Origin: Agriotes lineatus
Taxonomy: Eukaryota; Arthropoda; Insecta; Coleoptera; Elateridae
NCBI GenBank assembly: GCA_940337035.1
Contig: CALNHX010002800.1
Location: forward strand, 103,471-167,470
DNA: 64,000 nucleotides
Direction of reading: 5' to 3'
Position numbers and translations under genes: made by a program. Under the pieces are notes generated by a model. That model saw only the letters and a list, made by a program, of their open reading frames with translations. It was not told the DNA's origin and searched no databases. Of this stretch, positions 46,435 through 56,905 are shown in pieces. Numbering within the stretch: position 1 is the first letter of the stretch; the number at the start of each line of letters is the position of its first letter.

Positions 46435-49400
46435 GTAAGTACAGAGTTTAAATTATCTTTTTAATGCACTCTTAAAAATAATAGACTAACAAGTTTCTCA
46501 ATCTCAATTATTTGCACTCTAAAATTTGTTTATTAACTTTGTAGCCGGAACGGGCTAATTGTAATTTAATTTAAAATTGATTAATACGTTTGTTACAATT
46601 ACCATACTGATATTGGCTCCAGGCAGCTCAGAAAGCCAATGTATCTTTAATAAGCTCAAGTTTAGTAACGCAAGAAAGTACACAGAATAAATTTTATACG
46701 CGTATAATATATTTAGCTAGTTATACACCAAATTAAATTGCATTCAACAAGACAAGAAATAAAAATGTAACAATGCTTGTAAATAAATCAGGATTATTAT
46801 AACGGTGCGTCTCGGTCGTTTGGATTCGGTCCGTGTCAGTCACTTTTGGACCGGCTTCGGCATGGAATAGTTCTAATGCCTCATAGGCAGTTCGGCGGGC
46901 CTGGATGCAGAGATGACAGTTGTTAGCGAAATCCGCCATTACGTAAACATTAAATTCGACTTTAAACTTTTGAACGGGCGAAAATGCGGGCAGTATCATG
47001 TTAAATTACATGCATACCTGGAGCTGCTAGTGTTTATCGCGGCCTGCAGGTGTACTGTTGCAGGATTGTGGGCGGCCGGCGAGTTAATGTGGTTTTACCT
47101 TTGGTAGAAACTTCGCACATCCAGGTAAGTGAATTACGATCGAATACCAGCTGACTTTTGTTGGCGATGATGCCCGTCGAGTTGCTCCCTATTCGAACGC
47201 GCGTAATTATGGATGGGCCTCCTAGTGTGCGTTTTCAACTTCGATGGTGTTCAGCCGTTCTGGATGCAATTAATGGGTTTAATTACGTCGGCTTCGTTGT
47301 CCTGGTGCGGGGAAATTAGCTTATGAACGGGATCGTCGCCGACGAGCTCGGTTTAATCGTCCTGGTAACCAGGTACCGGGAATCGTCGGCGACCTCGGTT
47401 TAGCTCTCCTAGTAACTAGGTACTGGGAATCATTGTCGTCGGGCCTAGGTGAGCCTTCTGGGTAACTAGGTGCTGGGAAGCGTCATCAACGGGTCTAGGA
47501 TGACCCTCCTGGTAACTAGGTGCTCGGAAGCGTCACCGACGAGTCTAGGATTATCCTCCTGGTAACTATGTGCTGGACAGGAGCCCCCTCGAAGAGTCTA
47601 GAGACCCTCCTGAGTGAGATTAGGCTAGGAGAAACGTTCAGGAAAATTCTGCCTTGACATAGCTTTGTTTTCTCCTTATATACCCTGGGCTGCTGTAATA
47701 AGCGGTTCAATCCGGTTCGTGAGAGTAGGGGATCCTTCCTTTAGCTGCGCGGAGGAATCTCTGCGTCTGCCCGCGATGACGTCACTTATCGTCTTCCGTG
47801 CGACCCAACGATGCAGCGCTCCGGTTCTTAACGTGATTTACGCCATGGGAGAACGCGCGAATTAATTTTTAATTTCAAAATTGCGTTCGCGCTGGGGGAA
47901 ACGTTACAACTTTCCTAAAACCTAACTTTTGATGTAAATATTGGTGTTTTCTACATCCAATAAGTAAATTGAGTAGTAGAAATAACCGTTAAAACATTTC
48001 TAACTTTTCATAAAAATGAAATTATTACAACTGAAGAAGACACTGAGCAGTTTTTATTTTTAGGTTGTTGTTGGTTTTGCGCCAGGCTTCAGCTCATACG
48101 AGTTAGATCAGCCCTACTTGATGGTGGAATGCAACGTCTACTTCGAACCCTATTACCAAGTTCTGAAGGCACTGAAAAATACATTCATGAGCACATTTCC
48201 AATGAAGGAATACATTGTGGACGTGAAAACAAGTGTTGAGCCACCAGATTATTTAAATTCAGAGAGCGTCCTTACCATAGGAGGACATGAAGTCGCCGCT
48301 TTGATTGGTGCCTCATGGCCTAGTGCATCTGACCTTGGCCTGAGCCTGAATAATGCCCAATATAGTGCGTTCAGAGCAGCTCTAACTCAAAAATTTGTTG
48401 TGATACAAGGGCCGCCTGGTACTGGAAAGACCTACCTAGGGCTGACAATTGCCAAAACGCTTATTGAAAACTGTGCAGTGTGGCAGATGAATAGCTGTAG
48501 GCCCATCTTGGTGATTTGCTATACCAATCACGCCCTGGACCAGTTTCTCGAGGGGCTGATGGCATCCACTGAATCTATAGTTCGAGTTGGGGCTCAGTCA
48601 AAAAATGATAATCTGGAAAATTGCAATCTTAAAGTGAAAAGACGAGACCCTAGGTACATTCAGAAGACAAATGTGTACAAAAAGGTCTTTCGAGGGCGTA
48701 GGGTGGAACTAAGTATTTTACTCCATGAAATTGAGGATTTGAATAAGCATTTGGAAGAAATAAAAAAGTATGATAGCATCATCCATTTTCAAAAGTTCGT
48801 GGAGGTGGAACCGGATTTAGCTACCAGTTGGTTTGGTTCAGCATCCTCTACGCAATTAATAAATTGGCTATTATGTGATGATAATACCATGTATACTGAG
48901 CAAGTGGAGGAAGTTGTAAGGATAGACCAAGTGCAGCTGAATGAGGTATGCAATAAAATTCTTTACTTTTTTATTTTTAGAAAAGCCGATAAATACCCTG
49001 AACTTCTTTGGCCATTATTAAATGTAAAAAGGTAGTTAACTTGATAATATTAACATTTTTATAAGAAAATCGTTACTACTTATACTTTCTTTAACGAACA
49101 GGTGTAGACTTTAAATTATTAGATTTCAGAAACCTGTTTTACACGTTACAAATTGTTTCATTTCAAATTTAGCGCTCATTTGTGGGAGGAACTTGTACTA
49201 AATCTATTAGTTAAACGTAGTGTAGCAACAAATTGAATCAGTGTTGCCAACTTTTTAAACTAATTAAAAAGAAAACTAATACAAATCATTGGACAATACT
49301 GGAATAATAAATTTTAGGAAAAATTTAAATTTGTAAAAAAAAATCTGATTAGATCTACAATTTATTTCACCTCGAAAATCACCACTCAAAGATTGTCTCA

Positions 49401-52400
49401 CATTTTGATACACCGTATATAGAGGCCGAAAGATATTTCTCAAACTTTGAGAGTTACATTAGTTACAAAGGTAGTACACACTACTAAAAATTTTTTTAGT
49501 TACAGGTAGTGGCTCAAAATAATGTCACGAACAATTTTTTTTTATTTCATAAAAATAAAACTGAAAAGGTGGTACAATATGATAACGGCAAAGCAGCTCT
49601 GTTTACTGGTGAAAGTTATTTCAAGTGAAACGGTTTTGTATGGGTGTTTTTAAATAAAAGTGCAATTGTAAAAGTGGGTTTTAAGAACAAAGGATCGTAT
49701 TGTTTAAAGCTTTCGTGTTAAAATAGAATTTCGGCTTACACCTGGCTCTAGTATTTCTACAAGATGAGCTCGGGTCAGCTCCGTGTGCTCCTTTGAAGCC
49801 GAAATCGCAGCTTTTTGCTGTGTCGACTGGAAAACCTCAGTGTTGCTTCCAAGGTAATTGTCTGCTCTCGAATACTGTATCTCAGCTAGAGATGCACTAA
49901 GTGCAGGCTGCTTGTTAACGCAGATCCACACAGGCACTTAATGATTTTTTGTGGTGAAGTCCTTCATCTTTGGATCGTGGTGCGCTATTGGCTGTTTGAG
50001 CGCGACTGTTTTCTCTCTGTCCTTCACGCAACAGTTTCTTTGTTGTTTCTCACTACAACGTTGCGTGGCTGTGTTGACGTGTTCACTTGCACTCACAAAA
50101 ATGTGTTTTAAGCATATGGAAAGGGGATATAATACAGTACTGAAATAGTTGTTTTTTACGTACTGTAGGAAAATATACTGTATGTAGGCTACTGTTTGAG
50201 GCTTTCGCGGTTACTCGAATTATTTGCTAAGGAGAATAAATATACTGTAGTTCTCAGTACAAAATCGAAAACCAGAAAACTGGATTTGTTTGCATACAAC
50301 TTTTTTCTACATAGCAACGCACAGTTGAATTGTCAGGTGCACAGTTTTAAATAATTTTATAGGAACATTTTCAAGCATTTTCTTCCCGTACGTGAAAAAA
50401 TAGCAAGTGCAACATATGAGAAAAGTGCTTTTTTGTGCTTGGCACGTTTTTAATCTTGGTTTTGCTTCGATTAAAAAGCTCACGCCTTGCACGGAAAAAC
50501 TACACTTTTCTCAACTTGTTGTACTATTATAGGTATATATACTATTGTAGTTTTTCCAAGCACGGAGCTAGCTTTTAAATTGACGAAAAGCCGAGATTAA
50601 ATACGTGCCGTACACAGAAAAAAAAAATTTCTTACATGTTGCATATATTTTTTCATGTACTGCAGGGAAATACCTAAAAATTACCCTACAGTATTTGAAA
50701 TTGCTCCATTGTGTATTTAGGATGAAAAGCGTAACATCCCCGGACAACTGTGAATATTGTTGGGTGAGGGGAATGCCGACTCCAACAACACAGGAGTCTG
50801 GGAATGTTGCTTTTTGTTCAAGATACACATACTATTTTTCCGCCAATTGATACGAGTAGTTACAAAAATTTGGAAATAGTACTGCCTAGGACGGGAATAT
50901 TATTCCTGTACAGTTTTATTATAAATTACCTGATGTAATGGAATGTTTGACTTTACTCAGCAACATTTTATCAATAGTGTGTCAACTCTAGGAAGATTAG
51001 CGGAAAAATATATTGTACAAGTTGAGAAAAGTGTAGTTGTTCCTTGCAAGGCGTGAGCTTTTTAATCGAAGCAAAGCCAAGATTAAAAATGCGCTGAGCA
51101 CAAAAACACTTTTCTCACATGTTGCACATGCTATTTTTTCACGTACTGGAGGAAAATTCTTGCAAATGTTGATATAGAAGTATTTAAAACTGCACAATTT
51201 TTCTACGCGTTGCACACATAATTCTTTTCTAATGCGGTATCGAAAACTGTTACTTTTTGAGAATTTATTGGAAATGTTTAAAATCGAGTAGTTGTTGGTC
51301 GTTATGGAATCAACATAAACATTAATTGTTAGATTTAAAAAATGGAAGTTCGTATGGTTGTGCTACTGCTTTTTTTATTAATTGCACTTTCTCACACTTG
51401 TTAGGAAAAGTGTTGCTTTTCCTAACCGAAATAAATGTGGAAAAGTAAGACCTTTTAACACCGAATTATGAAAAAATTGAAATCTGTACGTTGAAGATAC
51501 AAGAGAGCTGCTATAACTGATTTTTGGTGGTGGAGAAGGTAAATGAAAATAATAAAATGTAGTTAATATATCACAAATGGTTTCTGAATTACAGAAAAAA
51601 GCAACAGTTGTAGTTCAATGTGCTTTAGTCAAGAAGTACATGTATTTATAGTTCAGTATAAATAATTTTGCCTACATTTTACTCTAATTGATTTAACATA
51701 AATGGCAAATTTGAACACAACTTGAAATATTCTGTTGGCATTATCCCGAGTCAATTATAAATATTGTTTCTAGAAAAAACTACTACTAAATAATTTAAGA
51801 ACAAGCTACTTTTTACAAAATACCGTAAAATACAATCAACTTATTTTGATGCTTCATTTACTTTTACTTTACTAAATAAGGATATCCAATAAGCTGCAGG
51901 TAATTTGCAATAACTTTTAATTGTTAAACAAATCAGAAACGTCAAAATAAAAAGGGTGTAATTATTTAATTTTATGAGGTACTTGGCAAAATATTCAATA
52001 TGAGCATCTTCTGGTATCTGCTACATCATGATCAGAATTTGTTATTGATCGTAACACCTTCATTCGCTTAAGGTAAGTATTCATAGCTTTGGCAGCTTTA
52101 TTTCATTTTTTCGTAATACACGAACTGCGAACCATTGTAGAACTATATTTAATAATGATACACACAACTAATTAAATTGTCTCACTTTATTGCAAACAAG
52201 TGATAGTTTCTCCTCAGAGCGGTGCTTTCCTAACAACATAAATATGAATCACCATCTCATGTTAGCGAAAGTGCTAGGAAACAATTAGTGTCTACCTTGA
52301 CAACGTAATCCTTCTTAACATTAGGGCACTTAAATGCTTATCAGTAAAATTAGTTTTGCCTAATCTCACTCGATAATTGCTGCTCGGTTGGTGGCCTAAT

Positions 52401-55010
52401 CTCAAACATGTGAAAGGTTTTCGATAGATGCGCCACCCATATAAAATGTATAGGAAACTCTTAGTGCTCTCTTCCCCTTAAACGTAGTGTAGCAACAAAT
52501 TGAGCCAGTGTTGCCAACTTTTTAAACTAATTGAAAAGAACAAACTAATATCAAATCCTTAGGCAATACAGGAATAACAAAATATAGAAAACATTTAAAT
52601 TTATAAAAAAATTTAATCATCCAATTAGAACTACTACACCCTATAAATCACCACTCAAAAGATTGTTTTACATTTTGATACACCCTATACAAGGGCCGGA
52701 AGATATTTCTAAAACTATGGGAGTTACATAAAATTTGCTTATAAACTGAAAAAATTATTTGATTTAATTTGAAAGCTGTCTATAGCGGCCATAACGATGG
52801 GTTTGAAAAGTAGACTGCGATAATTCAGAGCGTAGGTCTATGGGTATGTGTGAAGATAATACCAAAATACAGTAGGGGTGGGCAGAAAAGTTAAAGATGA
52901 AGCTTCACTTCAATGGGATGAGACAGAGCTTCTTTTACTACTCTTCTTGGTGCATGTGTTTATAAATGGCACTATATCATAGCAAGTTATACCGGGCGAC
53001 TATAAATGATTGTGATTGTTTTTCTTAGGTTGCCACTGTTTATGTTGGTGGCACTGTAAGTCGATGTCAAATTCAATGTTTGCAGGTTAGGTTTTGCGTC
53101 AGTTTTGACACAGAATGACGCAAAACCTAACCTGCAAACATTGAATTTGACATAGACTTACAGTGCCCCACCAACATAGACAGTGTCAACCTAAGAAAAA
53201 CAATCACAATCATTTATAGTCACCCGGTATTTCTCTATTTATGTAGAGGAATAGTATAATACAAATAAGTTCTAGTGAAGACTACTGATCTTCTTCTAGC
53301 AACAACAACAAGAACAGACGATGGACAGAGAACTAGATCAGATGTTTGATGCTGAAAACAGGCACAATGAAGGAATCGACGTTGATTTTGACCTGTTGAA
53401 TGATAACGACGAAGGATTTACAGATGCATCTCCCAAAGCATTTACAGATGCATCTCTCAAACCCACCCATCTACTACATACATCGGAATTAATTAAGGAA
53501 ACCGATGAAATAATCGAAGAAGTGCAGAAGTTCAAAAGATTTAATGACGAAGATTCTCGAAGTTATAAGTTGGATTTGGAGCAATACTTGATAAAAACTA
53601 AAAATCAACTACGCTGTTTGCAGGTTTGTGTAAATTTGAAAATAACTTCACTGTGTCGATTATGCTTAATGTTTTTGCAGAAATACTTACGCCGAGGTAA
53701 AAGGTCCAAGACATTGACAAAGCCAGAAAATTATAATCTACAAAATCCTCATGGGATGGCCATTGCCGAACGATGGATGTTGTACTTTTACTGGTTAAAT
53801 CTGTACCAAGCATCGGTAGCAAATAAATTACTAGCAATACAAAGCACATACCGTGAGAAATATAAACAATTTGCAGAATTTAAGTGCATGGAAGACATTG
53901 AAATTATGAAGCAAATGTTAGTGGTAGGGATGACGACCACGAGTGCAGCCCGTCTCCAAACGTCGCTTCAAGCACTACAATGTCAAATCGTCATAGTGGA
54001 AGAAGCAGCTGAAGTTCTGGAATCCCACATTGTTGCATCTCTTACTAGCAGCTGTAAGCATCTTATTCTGATTGGTGATCACCAACAACTGAGACCGGCA
54101 ACAGCAGACCTCCGTATGGAAAAGGATTATAACTTGGGAATCAGCTTGTTTGAACGAATGATCCGCAATAATATACAATGCCACACCCTTGACATTCAGC
54201 ACCGCATGCGGCCGGAAATAGCGGCACTAATTGTGCCTGCCATTTATCCAGCTTTGGAGAACCATGAATCTGTACTCAGTTATCCACCTGTACTAGGAAT
54301 TACTCGCTCAGTGTTTTTTATAGACCATGATCACCCAGAGACGGTAGATGACACTACCAAACGCAATGAACATGAAGCAGAGTTTTTAATAAGTTTGGCC
54401 TATTATCTGATTCAAAATGGATATCAGCCTGAGGATATCACGATTTTGGCTGCATATTCTGGCCAAATGTTTGAATTGTGGAAAAAACGGAAGAGCAAGG
54501 AATGTCTACTTCGTGATGTTCGCATCACGGTTTTAGATAATTACCAGGGGGAAGAAAGTAGGATAATCCTGCTGTCGTTGGTCAGGAACAATGAAGACAA
54601 TAAAATCGGCTTTTTAGAGATCGAGAACCGGGTGTGTGTTGCACTGTCCAGAGCGAAAGAAGGTTTATATATCATGGGAAACATCGACTTATTGTGTCGA
54701 AACAGCCAAGTAAGTAAGCATATCTGTTGCTCTTTCTAAAATTTGTATGCACTTTAATTTAGATTTGGCCTAAAATAAGAAAATCGCTGGAAGCACAAGG
54801 GGCTATCGGCAAGACGTTAGAATTATATTGCCAGGTTCACCCAGACATGATTACAAAGGTGCAATCAGCCGATGACTTTCTGGAGACTCCTGAAGGTGGT
54901 TGTTCGGAAATGTGCAACTCTGTGATGGGGTGTGGCCACAAATGCGTCAGAATTTGCCATACTGTTGATAGACAACATGCTGAAGTTAAATGTCTTGAAA
55001 GATGTGCAAG
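45313..55010 (+). CDS. ZNFX1: NFX1-type zinc finger-containing protein 1 homologue (ZNFX1-like), 3' incomplete
   Basis: Five coding exons (45,313-46,434; 48,064-48,945; 53,300-53,623; 53,681-54,709; 54,763-55,010) join with GT-AG borders in phase 0, 0, 0, 0 to give 1,201 complete codons. The order matches ZNFX1: N-terminal ARM-like region (1-374), helicase with GPPGTGKT (490-497), YTNHALDQFLEG, EEAAEVLE (883-890), GDHQQLRP (908), QHRMRP (949), NYQGEE and VALSRAKEG, then the first NFX1-type zinc-binding region. Vertebrate ZNFX1 has about 1,900 residues, so several hundred (the rest of the zinc-finger array and C-terminus) lie beyond. ZNFX1 proteins are RNA-binding SF1 helicases used in antiviral RNA sensing in mammals and small-RNA inheritance in C. 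elegans; the role here is inferred from the family. Arthropods often have several paralogues, so orthology is not proven. Confidence 0.93.
46540..47908 (-). mobile_element. Solo LTR (copy 2) in ZNFX1-like intron 1
   Basis: On the minus strand it starts TGTAACGTTTCCCCC and ends CCGGCTACA. A 4-bp ACTT duplication flanks it (46,536-46,539; 47,909-47,912). It is homologous to 9,669-11,191: the promoter region, the region from ACAAGCATTGTTACA onward and the CTGAGCTGCCTGG block all align. The middle differs, because here it carries a 50-bp minisatellite. The LTR makes up most of the 1.6-kb intron 1 and is antisense to the gene. Its own promoter (TATATAAG, complement of about 47,675-47,682) would point away from the helicase exons. 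Confidence 0.85.
47341..47590. repeat. 50-bp minisatellite, five units, in solo LTR 2
   Basis: Units start at 47,341, 47,391, 47,441, 47,491 and 47,541, exactly 50 bases apart. Each contains CTAGG, CCTxxTAACTAGGT, (A/G)CTGGGAA and CGTC. Divergence between units is moderate. The corresponding place in LTR 1 has a different 65-bp-spaced pair, so tandem arrays in the R/U3 region turn over quickly in this family. Confidence 0.85.
48064..48945 (+). CDS. ZNFX1: ZNFX1-like coding exon 2 (helicase N-terminal half)
   Basis: The acceptor TTTTTAG precedes GTTGTTGTTGG, and the reading VVVGFAPGFSSYELDQPYLM aligns directly after exon 1 with the ZNFX1 segment leading to FLMVE. The Q-motif-like LNNAQYSAFRAAL is followed by motif I GPPGTGKTYLGL (Lys at about 496) and motif Ia/Ic VICYTNHALDQFLEG. 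A charged helical insert (KKVFRGRRVELSILLHEI) follows, as in the family. It ends VQLNE at GAG|GTATGC. A spliced message is needed here, because the frame runs only about 30 codons past the donor. Confidence 0.93.
49211..49455 (+). repeat. ~245-bp repeat, copy 1, in ZNFX1-like intron 2
   Basis: It matches 52,479-52,725 in the same orientation over its whole length (TTAAACGTAGTGTAGCAACA, GTGTTGCCAACTTTTTAAAC, CACATTTTGATACACC). The end with GGCCG(A/G)AAGATATTTCT resembles the terminal region of the giant foldback at 57,253-59,775, so the two may be relatives. Two copies 3.3 kb apart in one intron could recombine. Confidence 0.75.
50290..51215. repeat. Inverted-repeat cluster with three related ~210-bp segments
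   Basis: 50,317-50,530 pairs with 50,995-51,212 (shared TTAATCTTGG(T/C)TTTGCTTCG, AAAAAGCTCACGCCTTGCA). A third, more diverged copy at about 50,535-50,710 has the second orientation. The arms contain ACTACACTTTTCTCAACTTG and GTACGTGAAAAAATAGCA. It lies in ZNFX1-like intron 2, and read-through RNA would form a 200-bp stem with a loop of about 460 bases. There is no coding content. Confidence 0.75.
51216..52478. other. Intron 2 filler, nothing recognised
   Basis: AT-rich DNA of intron 2 without an identifiable repeat or exon-like frame. Confidence 0.35.
52479..52725 (+). repeat. ~245-bp repeat, copy 2, in ZNFX1-like intron 2
   Basis: Direct partner of 49,211-49,455. It retains TTGAGCCAGTGTTGCCAACT and the CAAGGGCCGGAAGATATTTC end. 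The copies differ at scattered sites. Confidence 0.75.
52992..53227. mobile_element. Palindromic MITE, family A copy 2, next to exon 3
   Basis: A 236-bp near-perfect hairpin between TA dinucleotides (52,990-52,991; 53,228-53,229). The ends CCGGGCGACTATAAATGATT and, reversed, CCGGGTGACTATAAATGATT are closer to each other than in the 16,643 copy. The core repeats TATGTCAAATTCAATGTTTG and GGTTAGGTTTTGCGTCAG. It ends 72 bases before the exon 3 acceptor and so occupies the place where branch-point sequences would be expected to begin. Confidence 0.88.
53300..53623 (+). CDS. ZNFX1: ZNFX1-like coding exon 3
   Basis: The acceptor TTCTTCTAG is followed by seven codons (QQQQEQT) before the first internal Met. 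The residues are very acidic (DFDLLNDNDEGFTDAS, with a duplicated FTDAS-type unit) and correspond to the poorly conserved acidic linker inside the helicase of ZNFX1. It ends KNQLRCLQ at CAG|GTTTGT. A start at the internal ATG is unlikely given the continuous alignment with exon 2. Confidence 0.88.
53681..54709 (+). CDS. ZNFX1: ZNFX1-like coding exon 4 (helicase C-terminal half)
   Basis: It begins KYLRRGKRSKTLTKPE after a 57-nt intron. It contains VVGMTTTSAARLQ, motif II IVIVEEAAEVLES (Glu-Glu in place of Asp-Glu, as is normal for ZNFX1), motif III LILIGDHQQLRP, motif IV-like QHRMRPEIAAL, ILAAYSGQ, motif V VLDNYQGEESRIILLSLVRN and motif VI NRVCVALSRAKEGLYIMGN. All catalytic motifs look intact, which argues for a functional gene. 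It ends CRNSQ at CAA|GTAAGT. Confidence 0.95.
54763..55010 (+). CDS. ZNFX1: ZNFX1-like coding exon 5 (start of NFX1 zinc fingers)
   Basis: The acceptor TTTAATTTAG precedes IWPKIRKSLEAQGAIGKTLE and YCQVHPDMITKVQSADDF, which align with the ZNFX1 segment after helicase motif VI. Next come PEGGCSEMCNSVMGCGHKCV and CHTVD...CLERCAR, the Cys/His-rich opening of the NFX1-type zinc-finger array. It ends AAG|GTGAGT in phase 2. The continuation must be spliced from beyond, since the next ~9 kb contain only repeats and AT-rich DNA. Confidence 0.92.
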
Positions 55011-55239
55011 GTGAGTATGTAAAAACTACAATCTAGTTGTCACAGTGGTGGCGTATTATAGCAGAAGCCTTTTTTATTATTTTGTTTTATCGTATGGCTT
55101 GTGGTAGCACGCCTGGTGTCAGAGTTTTCAGGTTGTGCGAGTGCCTCTGACTTAACCTAACCCCCACCGGTGCGCCAAAATCGACAAAAAAACTGTTTCA
55201 CGTTTATAACAAAACCTACGGGAAAGTGCAACCTAAAAT
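55011..55239. other. Start of ZNFX1-like intron 5
   Basis: A non-coding stretch after a strong donor. It includes a GC-richer piece near 55,100-55,190 and no exon. Confidence 0.4.
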
Positions 55240-56905
55240 GATCACAACAAATATTTTCTGTATTTTTCCGATTCAAGTGAAATATGACCATAAAATTTTA
55301 AGGGGCTTCTGGCAGCAACCAACATTTAAACTACAAATGTCATCTTTTAAACTAGAAATCTCAACTGTTAAACTAATATTTGTAATCTCAAGTAAAAATA
55401 TCTACTTTTAAAGGATAAATTACTAAATCTCAACTTTTGAATTGGAAATATCGATATTTAAGCAGAAGTTTCAACTTTTAAACTAGAAATTTCAACTTTT
55501 AGAGTGCAACTCGTTACTTTGAAACTGGATCTTAATTTCTAAAACTAGAAATGTATACGGTTAAATTAGAAATTTCGACATTTAAACCAGAAATCTCAAA
55601 TTCAAGACTAGAAATTTCAACTTTAATGTGAAAATATCGTTTTTAAAACTAGCAATTTTTACTTGAAACTTGAAATTTCGACTTAAACCAAAAATCTGAA
55701 CTTTAAACTAGAAATTTCAACGTTTAGAGTGCAACTCTTACTTTTGAAACTGAATCTTACTTTGTAAAACTAGAAATGTTTACGTTTAAATTAGAAATTT
55801 CGACATTTAAACCAGAAGTCTCAAATTCAAGACTAGAAATTTCAACTTTAATGTGAAAATATCATTTTTAAAACTAGCAATTTTTACTTGAAACTTGAAA
55901 TTTCGACTGCAACCATAAATCTGAACTTTCAACTAGAAATTTCAACGTTTAGAGTGCAACTCTTACTTTTGAAACGGAATCTTAATTTGTAAAACTAAAA
56001 ATATTTACGGTTAAATTAGAACTCTCAACTTTTTAACTTGAAATTTCAAACTTTTAGAGTGCAACTTTTCGTTTTGAAATTTCAACTTTAATGTGAAAAT
56101 GTCATTTTTCAAACTAGCAATTTTTACTTGAAACTTGAAATTTCGACTTAAACCAAAAATCTGAACTTTCATCTAGAAATTTCAACGTTTAGAGTGCTAG
56201 TCTTACTTTTGAAACGGAATCTTAATTTGTAAAATTAAAAATATTTACGGTTAAATTAGAACTCTCAACTTTTTAACTTGAAATTTCAAACTTTTAGAGT
56301 GCAACTTTTCGTTTTGAAATTGGATCTTAATTTGTAAAACCAGAAATGTTTACGTTTAAATTAGAAATTTCGACATTTAAACCAGAAATCTTAAATTCAA
56401 GACTAGAAATTTCAACTTTAATGTGAAAATGTCATTTTTAAAACTAGCAATTTTTACTTGAAACTGGAAATTTCGACTTAAACCAAAAAATCTGAACTTT
56501 CAACGTTTAGAGTGCAACTCTTATTTTTGAAACTGAATCTTACTTCGTAGAACTAGAAATATTTACGTTTAAATTAGAAATCTTAACTTTTAAACTAGAT
56601 ATCTCAATTTTTAAATTAAAAATATTAACTTTGAAACTAGAAACAGCGGCGTAGTTGAGAGTTCTAATTTAACCGTAAATATTTTTAGTTTTACAAATTA
56701 AGATTCCGTTTCAAAAGTAAGAGTTGCACTCTAAACGTTGAAATTTCTAATTGAAAGTTCAGATTTTTGGTTGCAGTCGAAATTTCAAGTTTCAAGTAAA
56801 AATTGCTAGTTTTAAAAATGATATTTTCACATTAAAGTTGAAATTTCTAGTCTTGAATTTGAGACTTCTGGTTTAAATGTCGAAATTTCTAATTTAAACG
56901 TAAAG
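55240..56905. repeat. 21-bp-monomer satellite with higher-order repeat and inverted end
   Basis: The basic unit is about 21 bp (CTTTTAAACTAGAAATTTC plus two bases), heavily diverged. Units are ordered into a longer repeat marked by AGAGTGCAAC or close variants at 55,501, 55,726, 55,951, 56,056, 56,191, 56,296 and 56,509. Spacing is 225, 225, 105, 135, 105 and 213 bases, so a ~225-240-bp period with a partial duplication. From about 56,650 to 56,905 the sequence is the reverse complement of about 55,780-56,030, which makes a large hairpin. No coding content. The monomer length and style match the hairpin at 30,618-31,026. Confidence 0.88.

Noticed and set aside
47665..47865. A small gene inside ZNFX1-like intron 1
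   Set aside because: The frame lies within the U3 region of the solo LTR, and its homologous region in LTR 1 does not keep the frame.
48118..48120. Translation start at this ATG for a separate helicase gene
   Set aside because: The frame is open upstream to a good acceptor at 48,063, and the residues before the ATG align with ZNFX1 directly after exon 1.
53321..53323. Translation start at this ATG for a second gene
   Set aside because: An acceptor at 53,299 and phase-0 continuity with exon 2 make it an internal exon, and the helicase motifs are split between the two parts.
55240..56905. Centromeric satellite
   Set aside because: The array is short (1.7 kb), degenerate and folds back on itself inside an intron. 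Nothing here indicates a centromere.
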